Both the position numbers and the translations under genes were made by a program. Below the pieces are notes generated by a model. That model saw only the letters and a list, made by a program, of their open reading frames with translations. It was not told the origin of the DNA and did no database searches. Positions 25,087 to 36,835 of a stretch of DNA of 64,000 bases are shown one piece after another. Origin of the DNA: Struthidea cinerea (Eukaryota > Chordata > Aves > Passeriformes > Corcoracidae); NCBI GenBank assembly GCA_013397865.1, contig VZTI01003092.1, positions 1 through 64,000 on the forward strand. The letters are read 5' to 3'. Each line of letters begins with the position of its first letter. The stretch's first letter is position 1.

Positions 25087-25255
25087 TGCGAAAGCCAAAG
25101 CTTTTCCTTTATATATGGTAGCTACCCCTCTTATGTTGAGGAAATATAGTGGATTGTGGAATCTCTCAAGGGAATGTCAATGTTTTGATTTTTTTAATCA
25201 AAGGCAACAATTTTTACTTTTTTTTACCTTTTTTTCCCCCCCATCTCTAGGGCTC

Positions 25256-25595
25256 ACAGATTCATAGGATGTTTTGATTTGGAAAGGACCTTTAAATGCC
25301 ATCTAGATCCAACCCCCCTTCTACTAGACCAGGCTGCTCAGACCTACATCCAGCCTGGCCTTGAACACTTCCAGGGATGGAACAGCTACAACAATCTGGG
25401 CAACCTGTCCGAGTGCCTCATCACCGTCACAGCGAAGAATTTCTTTCTAACATTTAAACTAACCCCAACTTCTTTCAGTTTAAAGCAGTTTCCTCTTGCC
25501 CTATCACTACATGCCCCCGTCAAAAGTCCCTCTCCATCTACCTTGTAAACCCCTTTTAAGTCCTGGAAGGTTTCCCTGAATCCTTCTCTGAGCAC
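25256..25595 (-). mobile_element. CR1 LINE, ORF2 end plus 3' UTR
   Basis: The reverse-complement 3' end lies at 25256 (ACAGATTCATAGGATG), followed by the 3' UTR blocks (CATCCAGCCTGGCC-type). The last ORF2 codons come next, with residues such as RARGNCFKLKEVGVSLNVRK and KFFAVTVMRHSDRLPRLL between about 25386 and 25560. The copy is broken by frameshifts and 5'-truncated near 25595. The residues match the C-terminal tail of CR1 ORF2 downstream of the RT domain. Confidence 0.93.
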
Positions 25596-27714
25596 AGCAG
25601 GTCCTCAGCCTTCCTCTAGTTCCTGACCTAAAGAGACTGTTTTTCACTGGAATGAGTTTTTTAGAGATTGGAACGTGTATCAAGTTAGTTCTGGTTTGCA
25701 ACAGCATTTGGCACTTTAGTAAATAAGGTACTGCAAATCTGCTTAATTCTCTTTTTCTCTTGCTGAGGCAAAACCAGCATCAGAAGAAACTGTTCTGTTG
25801 GTTCATTCAGTGCTACTGGATATAATGTGGGTGACTTTATCTGATATTCAGGAACCGTGTTCAAGGCATGTATTACTCCAGCGGGAGAAAATGAATTCAA
25901 TATGAAGCTGTTGGAGTGGATGGTTCAGAGATAGATAAATATAGCTTCTGTATTGCTATATCAGTCTGTTAATATATTGTTTAATTCATCTCTGTCCTCA
26001 ACTGATTAATCTGGAGACAGGGCAGTGAAAATTAACTTCCCGTTATACTGCATTTGAACTCATTTACAGCTTTCAGATTTGTTTAGTGACCTTAGATCAA
26101 GGACTTCATAAACTTTTGAAAGGAGCAAATAAGCAGTCACAGCTGAACATTTGAAATGCCTGTGTCAAAAGTAACACGGGGTAGCATTTAGAACAGCGGA
26201 CTACAAATCATCTGCCACCCATTTCCTATGAACCAGAGTGTGATTGTCTCATTCTTCCCTATCTTCATTAATATACAGTGCTAATGATAGCTGCATGGTT
26301 GGAAATAGTGAATAAATAAACTTTGTCTAAAATTGTCATCCTTTGGTGGTTTAGAAACTGCTGTTATTCTTGTAGCCTCAAAATGTTTGTGGTTTGGCTT
26401 TGATTCAGATGAGTACTTGAGAGATGGGAAATGTATTAAACAACTGTGAGATGCTAGTATTTGCAAAATAACAATTCTCTGCTTTTACTAAGTACTTCAG
26501 AACATGTCCTTGTTGTCCTTGTATTGTCTACAAAATGCAGAGATTTACCTAGAGAGAAGATGATCTCCAGAAGCTAGTCCAGCCTCTCAGAAACTGATGG
26601 TAAATTTCAGGTAAGGTATTCAAACACTGCAGTAATAGATCTGGTGTGTGTGGAAATCCATGGACAGGTTTTTCTTGGCTTGACCATACTCTGAATCAGG
26701 CCCTCGCTTCTGACAGGGCAGAAAAAAGGAAAACAGAGGAATTCAGTTTAACTGAAAAGGCCCTGTACAATCTGTAGAAAAGGATTTGGGTAACATATTT
26801 CTTAGCAATTATTTTCTCCTTCTCATGTAATTTGCTGTAAACAAATAAACAGGGGGTTTTTTTGTCTCATTGAGTGTGCATGTACATACTCAGCAAAATT
26901 TGCCTTATTTGAGACTAGCTGGAGACATATAACTGCAGAATTCAGTCATGGATTCCAGACTTTTTCTGAATGAAAAAAAAAAATGTGTCCTGAGTCAGAG
27001 AGTATGGGATATTTCATTTGACGATTGTTTCTTCCCACTTATTTTATAATTGTAATAGTGGTGGACCAAGTCTTTCCTAGGAATTGGGAGAGAGCATCTT
27101 AGTTTGGCTCTTTCTGGGAGCAATGGCACAGAAGCTTTAGAGCTGCACATCACACAAGGACAAGAACTGCTCACAGTACAGAAGAGTTGTTTTTGTGAGG
27201 CAAGGCTCAGGACAGGCATTCTGAAATTGAAGCAGAGAGCTGTAAATGAGGTCTGAGGTGGAGATTCCCCTCCACTGATCTCCACAGAGGAGAACCAAGC
27301 TAAGTTATTGTATATTTAAGTGTTATACAGGCATTTTGTGTGTACTTTTAGTCAACTCTGAAGAAGCCTCTGATGCCTGTACATTAAATAATCAACAGTT
27401 GGTAAGTCAAGCAGAAGATCAGATGCTTAGGAACAGGCTTCTAGATATGGTCAATTGCATGCATGCTCACTTATATAGTATGTATTTTGCCTATAGATAT
27501 AATATGTTATATACTACATGTATATCAATATATAATTCTGCATATTTCATTGATAACCCAGTTCTTACATGAAACACTTTTATGTGTCAATAAGTAGAAG
27601 CAGAAATGTGAAAGGGGATGTCTGCTATTCTGTCTGACTCTGCACTGAGGCACATTTAGAGTCTTCTGCCAGGCAGCTGCAATATTTCAGTTGTAAATGT
27701 AATGCAAGAATATA
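25596..27714. other. unique DNA, no gene seen
   Basis: No repeat or exon recognised. Short A runs occur near 26.97 kb. One GTAAGT donor-like site at 27402 follows a 50-nt segment with a weak acceptor, which I do not support as an exon. Confidence 0.5.
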
Positions 27715-27920
27715 CAAGTTGGTCAGACCAAAGCTGCATCTGACTCAGAATTCTGTCACTGAATTGGCTAATGGGACACGTCTGGGACAAGTATCGTGAT
27801 TTGCAGAAAATGCTGTGTACGTGCAAGACATGCATCAATTATACTCCTTTTGCTGTTTGCTCCCTGCTCCTGTCCATCAGGAGTTTAAATACTACAGCCT
27901 GGACTGCCACCAGCTGAAGG
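27715..27920. mobile_element. possible ancient CR1/L3-type LINE fragment
   Basis: The stretch TTGGTCAGACCAAAGCTGCA, then CTGACTCAGAATTCTGTCAC, then 'ggctaatgggaca' resembles an old repeat common in turtles, crocodilians and birds, whose consensus reads GGTCAGACCAAAGG followed by CATCTAGCCCAGTATCCTGT. The following 130 bp match more loosely. I place it in a CR1/L3-like family from memory and cannot fix the strand. Confidence 0.4.
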
Positions 27921-28012
27921 CCACTGTGTTGCTTTCTACAAAGAAGTCAACACTAAAGAGTCTCATCCTTTTAAACTGCGTCAGTTCCACTTCCAAACCA
28001 AACATTTTTATT

Positions 28013-28150
28013 TAGAATCATAGAATGATTTGGGTTGGAAGGGACCTTTAAAGGCCATTTAGTCCAACCCCCCTGCCATGGGCAGGGACATCTTCAACCA
28101 GACCAGGTTGCACAGAGCCCCATCCAGCCTGACCATATCCTTCAGCATGT
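28013..28150 (-). mobile_element. CR1 LINE 3' tail
   Basis: Well-preserved reverse-complement CR1 terminus. TAGAATCATAGAATGATTTG begins at 28013, followed by GGGTTGGAAGGGACCTTTAA, CCCCTGCCATGGGCAGGGAC and CCCCATCCAGCCTGACC. It is truncated near 28150. Low divergence suggests it is among the younger CR1 copies here. Confidence 0.95.
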
Positions 28151-29487
28151 CTCAAGATGCTCCCTAAATATTAAAGAGAGATCCCCAAAAACTTCTGACC
28201 TCAGTGACCGGCATTTCCTGACAATGTAACTGGTGGCTGGGGAATACAGGGTTCAAATCCTGGATTGTAACAGGGTATGATAACATTTCTCATTTGCATG
28301 TGGGAATAGGAGCCAGCAGTTAATATCAGCAATAGACTCAAAATTGGCATAGAACACCTAGAAGTCAAAATAAGCAATCTGGCAAACAAGCAATGGTCTG
28401 GCTCAGGCAGTTTGGTGATGAATGCTGGATAAACAGGAACATACAAACTGATTTTGTAGGTAGGTTAACAAACACGGAAGGCAACACAGTTTAGCAGCAT
28501 TTAGATTTAAATGTCATCCGGGTGTAAGTCTTAAGACCTTCCAGGCAGAAAACCCTCCCATCTATCTATTGTGTGACAATTGTTCTTTTCTCTGAGATAC
28601 CACTTTTAATAAGAACCATAGAAGTTCTTCAAATAGTTCTGGACAAGGAAACTCACACAATACCAAAATCAAGAGATAGCAAGGAGATTGAAAGGTATTT
28701 TAAGAAAGCTATAGTATATTAAAGTTCTGCAAGTTTGCTAGAAACATAATTCATAGTACCACCAAAGGGAAAGAATAGTATTAACTTGTCCATTTTATAT
28801 AAATCCCTAAGTTTGGAACAAACCCCACACCTCTTTTATCAAGTTTAATTTATATTGTAAGATGAAATAAAAATTTTATGTTCTGTGTGGAAGTAGAAAA
28901 GGTCCTTAGTGAATGATTTTAAATTATCTCCTATTCGAATGAGTTAATTTTACTGAGAGAGTTCTATCAAACCTTTAATTAGGCTTAAATTGTGCATCTA
29001 AAAAGTTGGCAATTTGACAGTGACCTCCTCAAAACACATTGATCCAAGTCAATGGAACAGGGAATGAAATGTTAAAAATATAAAGCTTTTTAATTTTAGT
29101 CATGGGATTTTAGGTTTAGTGTGAAAGGTTGGGGCAAGCAATGACTATTAAAAAGGTGATGTTTTCATTTTTCCCCCTCTCAAAGAAGTTTCTAATGATA
29201 GAGGTTCAATTAGTTAATCTTTGTACAGCACTTCAAAAAATGTACAGTGCTCTTCTGGACTTGTTCTGATTCTCAACAAATTTGACAATGGACTTTTCAT
29301 TGACTTCTATGAGAGATGAGCTACACAGCTAAACTCAGACTTCCTGATGCTAAGGAAGAGATTTTGATAAGCTCAAAGCTGTGAAGTAGATTTGCAAACA
29401 CACTGATGTCTTAATTTCTCATTTGGTTCGTGATGAACCCTCAGTCTCCCATTCCTGTCAAAGTTGTCTTTCTTAGATCTTGATGTA
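28151..29487. other. unique AT-rich DNA, no gene seen
   Basis: No further repeat recognised. One GGTTCAAATCC motif (about 28250) matches a tRNA B box, but no A box or cloverleaf accompanies it. Confidence 0.5.
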
Positions 29488-29562
29488 TATCTTTGGAGGA
29501 GTTGGACTCTATGATCCTTGTGGGTCCATTCCAACTCAGGACATTCCATGAATGTATTATGA
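29488..29562 (+). mobile_element. short CR1 LINE 3' tail
   Basis: The sense CR1 terminus is GGAGTTGGACTCTATGATCC, TTGTGGGTCCATTCCAACTC and AGGACATTCCATGAATG. About 75 bp survive, of the subfamily with AACTCAGGATATTC before the terminal repeat. The terminal repeat is mutated. Confidence 0.88.
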
Positions 29563-32096
29563 TATTTGTATGCACCTGCATTAAAACACCCTACCCAAAA
29601 GCTCTGAAGCATTCTACATTTACACATCCATTTTCAGTGTGATGAACATGCTGTGCCTCTTGCTGGTGACCAGTGTTTTCATAGTTTCTTTCAAAATGTG
29701 ATGAAAATATAGATATCCTGATTTCTGCAGAACCCCTTAAAGGTTGATGAAAGCTGCCATTTGAGGTCTGCAGGACAAGACACTTTGTAGCCGACTTGGG
29801 TGGTTTTTTCCCACACTATTGTGAAAATATGTTCTATTTGAGGTAAACATCCAATATAATCTGTTCAATACTGTTCCACTTACTACTCACACTTAGAACT
29901 TCATCAAGGACAACATGCAAGCTTCTTTGAAAAGTTATCTTGGTTTTTTTTTTTTCCTGTAAAACATTGCAGACATTACTTAGATTTCTGTTATTAAATT
30001 CTTTATTGAGCTAAATTCCATTTTCCCTTTTTTCCCCCCCTTCAAATTCCCACAGAAAGTTTACAAACCACACTTTCCATCTTATCGCTGTTATCTTGAT
30101 TGGTCTATTTCAGTGTAGCAGAAGATGAGTACTCAGAATTCCAAGGTGTATTCTGTTGGGGTTTTTTTGTATAATATATTACAATAGTTTTCTAAAAAAG
30201 TATCCATAGAGCATGGTGACACTAGTTTTGTTCTTGATCTGCATTTCGGGTTTGTCTACTCTATTTATGAGTATGAAATAAAAATTTCTCAAATCAGAAT
30301 TTTTTATTTTCTGTTATTTTAAGAAACTACATAGAATAGTTGTTAACATTGCTTACTTATTAATCTGGAATGCCATAATTACAAATCCTTGAAAGAGCAG
30401 CGGGCAATTACTAACACTTAAATTGGAATTTCAGGACCTGATGACTTGGCAATAATGACTAGCTTTAGTTTTTTAGCAGTTGTTTGAAGTTTATTTTAAA
30501 TTTTTAAAAAATATTTATGCTGGTTTAAAATTCCTATTGAAAAGTTTAAATCTGTAAGACTGTTTGGGGTGCTCAGATACTGGTCTTTATTTTCAGTGCC
30601 CAGAGGCATCCTCCTACTGGAATGGCATTGATATCCTGTGACCAGCCCTTTCCACTACCCAGTGCACTCCCTACTCAGTGGAGGAGACTGAAAGTATTTC
30701 AGTTTTCAGAGTGATTAATTGGAGAGACCAAACTGTACAGTGCACAAAGGACCTTGGAAGTCTGGAGCTCATGTATCTCTTTCCATCTCCCCACCTTGCC
30801 TGTGACACAGAGCTGGTAGAGACCAGCCACAGGGCCATTGGTAGACACCTGAATGGAAACAGTCTTTCTCCTGTCTCCTTCAGTGATGTTATTTCTTCCT
30901 CTTCTTCCTTTATTCTGATGGAGCCTCAGAGAAACTGGGCTACTGATGAGTTGACAGTAATGTTTCACAGCATGTGATTGGGGAAAACAAAATATTTTTA
31001 AGGCTCAGGGTGAACTAAAGGGGCAACAGGGATGAACCCATGCACAGGAAATATTAAACAAGTTAAATTTCTGTACGGAGGTTGTTCACCATAGGTGTTT
31101 GTCACAGGCCCAGTTCACAAATCACCTGGACTGGTTTACCAGTACCAAGTTAATAATGTGTTATCTTAAGAGCAATAGCCTGCTGAGATAAGCAAAAATA
31201 ACATGTACAAAATTTACATTTGCAGTCCTGAGTTTCCCATTAAAATGTCTATAGTGAACTGTAGAAATGTGGATGAGCTTACTGTGCAGATTTGCATAAA
31301 ATTATTTCCATTGCTGGAATACTGTGTAAATTGACTGAAGGCATCAGGTGGGACCAAAAACTCCATTAACATTTTCTTTCTCAAAATTCAGCAAATAGGT
31401 TTTGATATTGCACTTGGAGGTTATTTTCTCTTTGGGGCACAAAGTAACATGGAATGGTTTTGAGTTCTTTTGTTTGCAAGTGTCCTTCAACTTGCTGATT
31501 TCCAGGGCCCCGCCACTGTTCACTGTGATTCATTGCAGCGGCGAGTAACGAATGTCACTAAAATAGTGAGATCGCCTGAGCTATTTCAGAAATTAATGGA
31601 CTGACTGTGATATACTGGAGCGTCTTTCATGCATCTATAATTGGAGTGCCAATTTATTTCCAATCATTTCAAGCACTGTAATTATAGTGCATCATTGTTG
31701 CCTGCTTAACATTCATATGGGACACTGCCACAATAATGCTGGCAGGAGGCCACATATTTTACTACTGAAATGAGTGGTAAAAATGAGAGGTAATATACAA
31801 AGCAACAGAACTTTAAATTTTGTTTAGGGGTTTTGTTCTGGCTAAACAAGTATTTCTGGTCATGGTAGAATGGTACGGAAAAACCTCACCTTCACATAAT
31901 TTCAATAAAAATATTTTCTGAGTGGACGATAAATCAGTCAGGTAGGAAAAAAAATAAATCTAGTTTTTAAAATAAAATTTCCATAGTCTTTAATATCCAA
32001 ACAATTATTCACATTTCAGCTGGAGAAAGAAGTCAAATAATTTTCCAGGAAAAAGAAAAAGCAGCAAGATTTTTTACGTTGTTTATAGCAGTAAAA
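29563..32096. other. mostly unique DNA
   Basis: T-rich tracts occur at about 29.95 and 30.16 kb. A possible conserved block at 31500-31770 is listed separately. No exon supported. Confidence 0.5.
31500..31770. other. candidate conserved noncoding element
   Basis: This block differs in texture from its surroundings. It keeps several CpGs (CCCCGCC, CAGCGGCGAGTAACG, GATCGCC, GAGCGTC) in CpG-poor DNA. It also holds homeobox-like AT-rich cores (TATAATTGGAG, GTAATTATAG) and has no long open frame or repeat similarity. Such features are typical of developmental enhancers, but no alignment was available, so conservation is a guess. Confidence 0.25.
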
Positions 32097-32450
32097 TAAG
32101 GAATCATGAGGGCTGGAGGTGACCTAATGAAGTCTGTGGTCTTGAAGACCTCAAAGCAGTGTCATCTAGAGCAGATTTCTCAGGGCTATGTCTAGTGAGG
32201 TCCATGGCCTTGAAGACTGTAAAGTAGGATCAGACAGATCAGGTTTCTCAAAGCTGTGTCTGGTCTCCACACATGAACACTCCATAACTTCTTTGGACAA
32301 CCCATTCCAGAGTTTGACAACAGGCAGAGTAAAACTTATTTTTCTTGTTTTGAAACAGGATTTTCTGTAATTCAGTTTGTGTCTGTTGCCTTTTATCAGT
32401 TTCTTGGACACAACTGAGAGGAGTCTGGCTCCATCTTTACAGCCTCATAA
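32097..32450 (-). mobile_element. CR1 LINE 3' tail with internal duplication
   Basis: An old reverse-complement CR1 tail. The first part is degraded ('ggctggaggtgacctaatga'). Clear family blocks follow from about 32270: CCATTCCAGAGTTTGACAAC, GTAATTCAGTTTGTGTCTGT, TGCCTTTTATC and GAGGAGTCTGGCTCCATCTT. Between the two parts lies a 68-bp tandem duplication, listed separately. No coding part is intact. Confidence 0.8.
32133..32268. repeat. 68-bp imperfect tandem duplication
   Basis: 32133-32200 and 32201-32268 align end to end without gaps. Shared blocks include CTTGAAGAC, AAAG, the pair CAGATTTCTCAG and CAGGTTTCTCAA, and GCTRTGTCTRGT. Roughly three quarters of positions agree. The copies have diverged, so the duplication is old. 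Confidence 0.85.
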
Positions 32451-35400
32451 TGGATAGTGAAAAGATTCAGAAGTAGCTAGATCTGAACAATAAAGCTGAT
32501 CAACTCCAAAGTTTCTACCCATGTCATCCATACTACAGATAATCCCCAGAGTTTCCTAACTGCAGTTTAGAGCAAAGCTAATAGTTGCCAGCTGGAGAAA
32601 TGCTGGCGTGGGAAAGAATTGAATTCACTTTGGGACCTGCACCCCACAGACACTCCAGATGCAAGACAGAGGCCAAGTCTGGTTCCTAGGCACACAGAAC
32701 AAGGTGAAAACAGGTGTAGCCAGAAGCAATTAAGCAGCTGGTCACTGGCAATGCATTCTTACTCATATGCTTTTTCCATCTTGGTAGGATTTTTCCATGT
32801 TGTTAGACACTTCCCTGAATCTGATCTGATTTTAAGTTTGGTGATTTTTTTCAGGATTTAAGAATAAGAGATAAAGCATCTATGAAAAAAAAAAATCCCA
32901 GCAAAAATCACCTTGCTCATGTCTGCAGTATGAATTTATGGAGAAAGGAAGTGATGGAGTTAGGATGCAAATTAGAATTCAGTTGCTGTGTCAGAGCACT
33001 GAAGGAATTCCCTACCTGAGAGCATTGTAAAGTCTGAGAAGAACATCACCATTATCCAGAAAGGTCACCATAAGAAGCCAATTAGAATTCTGGAAGGAAT
33101 AAATCTTTAATAGTGCCCTGCTTGGAAAGGTCAAATAGAACTCTGCATTGGTCTCTTATTCCCCAGAAGGCATCGGCAGTATTTTACTTGATGTAAATTG
33201 TTATAATCTGCAAAAGTTACTGAGAAATTGATCTTTGTGTCACCTAAGGACAAACACCATTTTGCCAAACACAGGCAAACTTTGGCTGCATCAAAATCAA
33301 AATAATTGTATTCTTAAGTAACTGGACTGTATACCACATATGGCACGTGTGCTACTGTGCGATAATGAAGTCCTACAGTATAAAAATGCTGTGTCAAAGA
33401 GGATCAAATTTAATTCATGGAATACTTTTTGTGTGCCCTGATGTGCTGCATGATATAAGGTGTAAAATGCTCAAGTTTTCCAAACGAAACTATTTCTCAC
33501 CATGCATATGACATTGAAAACAACTTTAAAAACCACAGGACAGTTTCACATATTTTCCCTTAAAATATGTGAGCATGCAGTGAAAGCATTCTGTTGTCCC
33601 CAAAGCCAAAATATTCTGTTTTAAGCCTGCAAGGCACCAGCTGGAGGAGATGAGAAAAGCAGTGGCATGGGCGATTCCTTCAGGGATAGAGAACAATCAC
33701 TCTAGAGGGCTTTTAGTTGCTGAAGATAAGAAAAATGACTGTAAAACATAACGCTGGAAAAGGTGGTGATGAAGAGATGATGAGCAACGTGAGACAAGTA
33801 AGAGAGATGACTTGAAAACTATTAGAAAGATGATATCGTGAGAAAATCTTTGTTCAAGTAAATATTGGGACAGAAGATAAAATGCAGATGAAGCAAAGAA
33901 GAAAAAAGATGACCATTTTCAGGAAATAAATACTCATTAAAGGAGAGCACTTAAAAATAACTAAGCAGACCAAGACCAAATATATACTTTCTTGCATGTA
34001 TTACAGAAATCTAAGAATAAAAAAGGTGAATCAGATAATATATTATTAAAAGAAAATATTAGTCTCCTTGATTCGTATGGTAGCTAGTGAGATACTGAAT
34101 TTGCAAGATGCAAATAATATAGGAGAGAAAAAGCAAGTTGCGCTGATGAAAGAACATCACTGTAGATTAAAAAAAACAGGGCTTCAGGAAGAATATTGTA
34201 AAATTGGCAGATGGACATAGTAACACGTGAAAGGTACAAACAATAATTTTGCTCTGATCAGAGACAGACATTTACACTTAGTACACTCAATATCTTCTCT
34301 CCAGCCTGCCTTGTGCAAATGGGATGGTATGAGGATGCAGACTTGGGAACAGATTGAGAGTTAGGCTTAAAGACAAATAAAGAAGGAGACAATTAACACA
34401 GAGATAGTTGAAGGCTCCTGGTCAAAGATGAGAAAGTTTTCAGTGCTACGACAAGTCTATTTATTCGAATAGCAGCTATGCCACTGGGGTCTTCACAGAC
34501 TGCATCAGTGTAGTCATGAGGGCATGAGAGAGAGTTCAGGGTCTTGGTGCAAGTAGCTGGCAGAAAGGGCAGAGCAGCCAGCAGAGTGCAGTCCCATCTG
34601 CCAGTAATCAAATACAAGAAAATAAACTATATACTTAAAAATGTCCCATGATGTGGGCAACTGATGTATCCTGGGGAGTAGGCTGCTGCTATTTTTTTAG
34701 ATGGTGATCCCAGGTGACATATATGAGTACCTATACGTAGACACGGTGAATTAGTACCTAAGAATGGGGTAATAAACCATAATATAAATTAAATGACTTT
34801 GTAGTGCAGCTCAGAAAAGAAAATTCACTAATCAAGCATATAATTACTGAGCTTTTATGCTTATTACATGGTCAGTCAGTTAATGGTTGTGTAGCAGCAA
34901 AGGCAAGAAGTATTTTATCAAAACCTATCTGCAAACAAATGCAAAGGCACTTGTTTAACAAATGATACTAAAGCAGATAAAACCTTTACACAGTAGCAGT
35001 TTTGTCTATTTGTTTGCCAGCTGTTTATCAATAATTTTGTTCACGTGCTGACCTAGGGAATTAAAGAATGGCTGGTGTGGAATGAAAGCAAAAGAAAGCC
35101 TCCTTTGGAGATTTGCTGTAAAAATAAGTCTTTCTCACAAATGTTTTTGAGTTTCTTCTGGCATAGTTATAAAAAAATAAAAAGCATTTTTTAATTAGGA
35201 AAAAGTGTCGGACATCAGAGGTAGCCATTTTCCAGGGAGGTTAGCAGCTCTACTGAAATGTGCTACAGTGGCAGCATATAAACTGATACAAACACATAAA
35301 TAATTACCAGCATATAACTCAGCTACACCATATACTTGGGACTAGGATTCACGGCTGTACTGCTGAAACATGCATAAATAACACATTTCATCTCCCACCA

Positions 35401-36670
35401 CTAGCCTTGAGTCTGAGTAAGAAACATGAGTAGGTAACATGAAGATCCCTACCATTTCTTAACAGCTTTGAAGACTTCAATGTTTGCATTTTCACTATTC
35501 CCTTACCCCCCCATCCCCACTCCCCAAAACCACAAGACCTAGAAAAATCCGTTAGTGACACTGATGTGGAAGATTTTCATGTGATCAGGGGCTCCTAAAG
35601 TTTGGGACTTTAAAGAAAAAAATCCAAATACCCTAAGAGCTATTACACTGAAATGTGTTCATTGCAACTGAGTAGACAGAGAAGTCCTATGAAGCCAACG
35701 TACTCCAGGCAAAACTGGAGCAGTCTTGCAACATTTGATCTCAGGAATAGCACCCTCTAAATAACTCACACCTACGCACCATGTCACAGTTAGCGTATCT
35801 TCTGCTTAAGTGGGTATCCACACACAGGCTATTTTCTCCTTAAACAGAGATTCTTTGACAATGAAAAGGAAGCAGATAAGGATACACTTAATTAGTTAAA
35901 GTGCAGCCCCAGGGCACTGGCTGTGTAAACAACTGTCTTATGGTCATAGGATCTGAATAGTTCTTGTATCTAAAATGTATTGCAACAAGAAAATTTATGT
36001 TTATCTCAAATACCTGGACTCTCTGGCTACCCATTTACTAGTACAATAAATATGCTAAGGATTGTCTTCTGGCGATAAGGACTACTGGCATGAACATAGT
36101 GTTAAAACCTTTCAGCCTCAATTACATGATGCCTGCATCCAAACTGCCTACTGAGAGCTATCCCTGTTGCGTGCTAAATTCTGAACACTTCCCAGAAATT
36201 GCTCAGGTGGGCACTAACCAGGCTGGGGCCAAAAGTATGGCCAGGGATTGCTGTAGCAGCTTACCTGTAGAGCTGATTGAATTCCAGTACCTGAGGATGC
36301 TTTCTGGTGCTGTTTTTTAGTTTAAATTTAGCATAAATGTAATTTATCAGTATAAATGTAACCTCTGTTTTGGACAGGTAGTCTGGGTTTTATTGTTGAT
36401 TCTTTTCTAGTGAAACCATGGTCTGCTAGGAAATCATGGCAATGAACAAACTGGAGTTGGAAACAACTGAAGAGGCTAAAAAAAAAAATCCAACTTTCTA
36501 AGAATTTTGGGGGAAAAAACCACATATTTTTATTCAAACCCTGATATATACTTTCTTTGTTTAAAAAAAAATAAATACAAGAATCCCTTGAATCCTGCAC
36601 ACTTATGCAAAGTCCGCTACATATAAAGCAGAACAACAGTCTTGGCCTCCCCCATCTTATAAGGTAAAAG
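32451..36670. other. mostly unique DNA
   Basis: No mobile element recognised in 4.2 kb. A purine-rich tract is listed at 33640-34170. Around 34.98-35.06 kb a block with forkhead- and E-box-like motifs (CAGCTGTTTATCAATAA, CACGTG) looks enhancer-like but is unproven. A-rich runs precede the assembly gap. Confidence 0.5.
33640..34170 (+). other. purine-rich strand-asymmetric tract
   Basis: The + strand is dominated by A and G, with repeated GATGAG-, GAAGA- and AAAGA-type words (for example GATGAAGAGATGATGAGCAA at about 33767). It is not a simple microsatellite. It could be exonic-enhancer-like RNA, a decayed simple repeat, or plain compositional drift. Confidence 0.5.
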
Positions 36671-36835
36671 AAAAAAAACTAAAAAAAAAAAAAANNNNNN
36701 NNNNNNNNNNNNNNNNNNNNNNNNNNNNNNNNNNNNNNNNNNNNNNNNNNNNNNNNNNNNNNNNNNNNNNNNNNNNNNNNNNNNNNNNNNNNNNNNNNNN
36801 NNNNNNNNNNNNNNNNNNNAAAAAAAAAAAAAAAA
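36671..36835. other. assembly gap inside poly(A)
   Basis: There are 125 undetermined bases (36695-36819), flanked by A runs on both sides (14 A before, 16 A after). The missing sequence is therefore probably an A-rich homopolymer or low-complexity tract that defeated sequencing. Reading frames reported across it are meaningless. Confidence 0.95.

Larger units (their letters stand above)
24175..25119 (-). mobile_element. solo LTR of an endogenous retrovirus (ERVK-like)
   Basis: A complete U3-R-U5 layout reads on the - strand. CCAAT (24567-24571), a GC box (complement of 24531-24540) and TATAAAA (24505-24511) are followed about 280 bp later by AATAAA (24226-24231). A U5 of about 50 bp ends TTTTTGACA at 24175. 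The U3 holds an AT-rich tandem repeat at 24905-25086. The hexamer AGCTAC flanks the unit at 24169-24174 and 25120-25125, fitting a 6-bp class II target-site duplication. The - strand 5' terminus reads ACC or TACC rather than TG, so that edge may be off by some bases. There is no internal region and no partner LTR, so it is a recombined solo LTR. Confidence 0.75.

Noticed and set aside
27352..27401. 50-nt exon between a TTTTAG acceptor and GTAAGT
   Set aside because: The pyrimidine tract is poor, the open frame has no recognisable protein, and the length is easily reached by chance.
28240..28265. tRNA B-box-like GGTTCAAATCC, suggesting a tRNA gene or SINE
   Set aside because: The A box fails at a key position, and no acceptor, D or anticodon arms can be folded around it.
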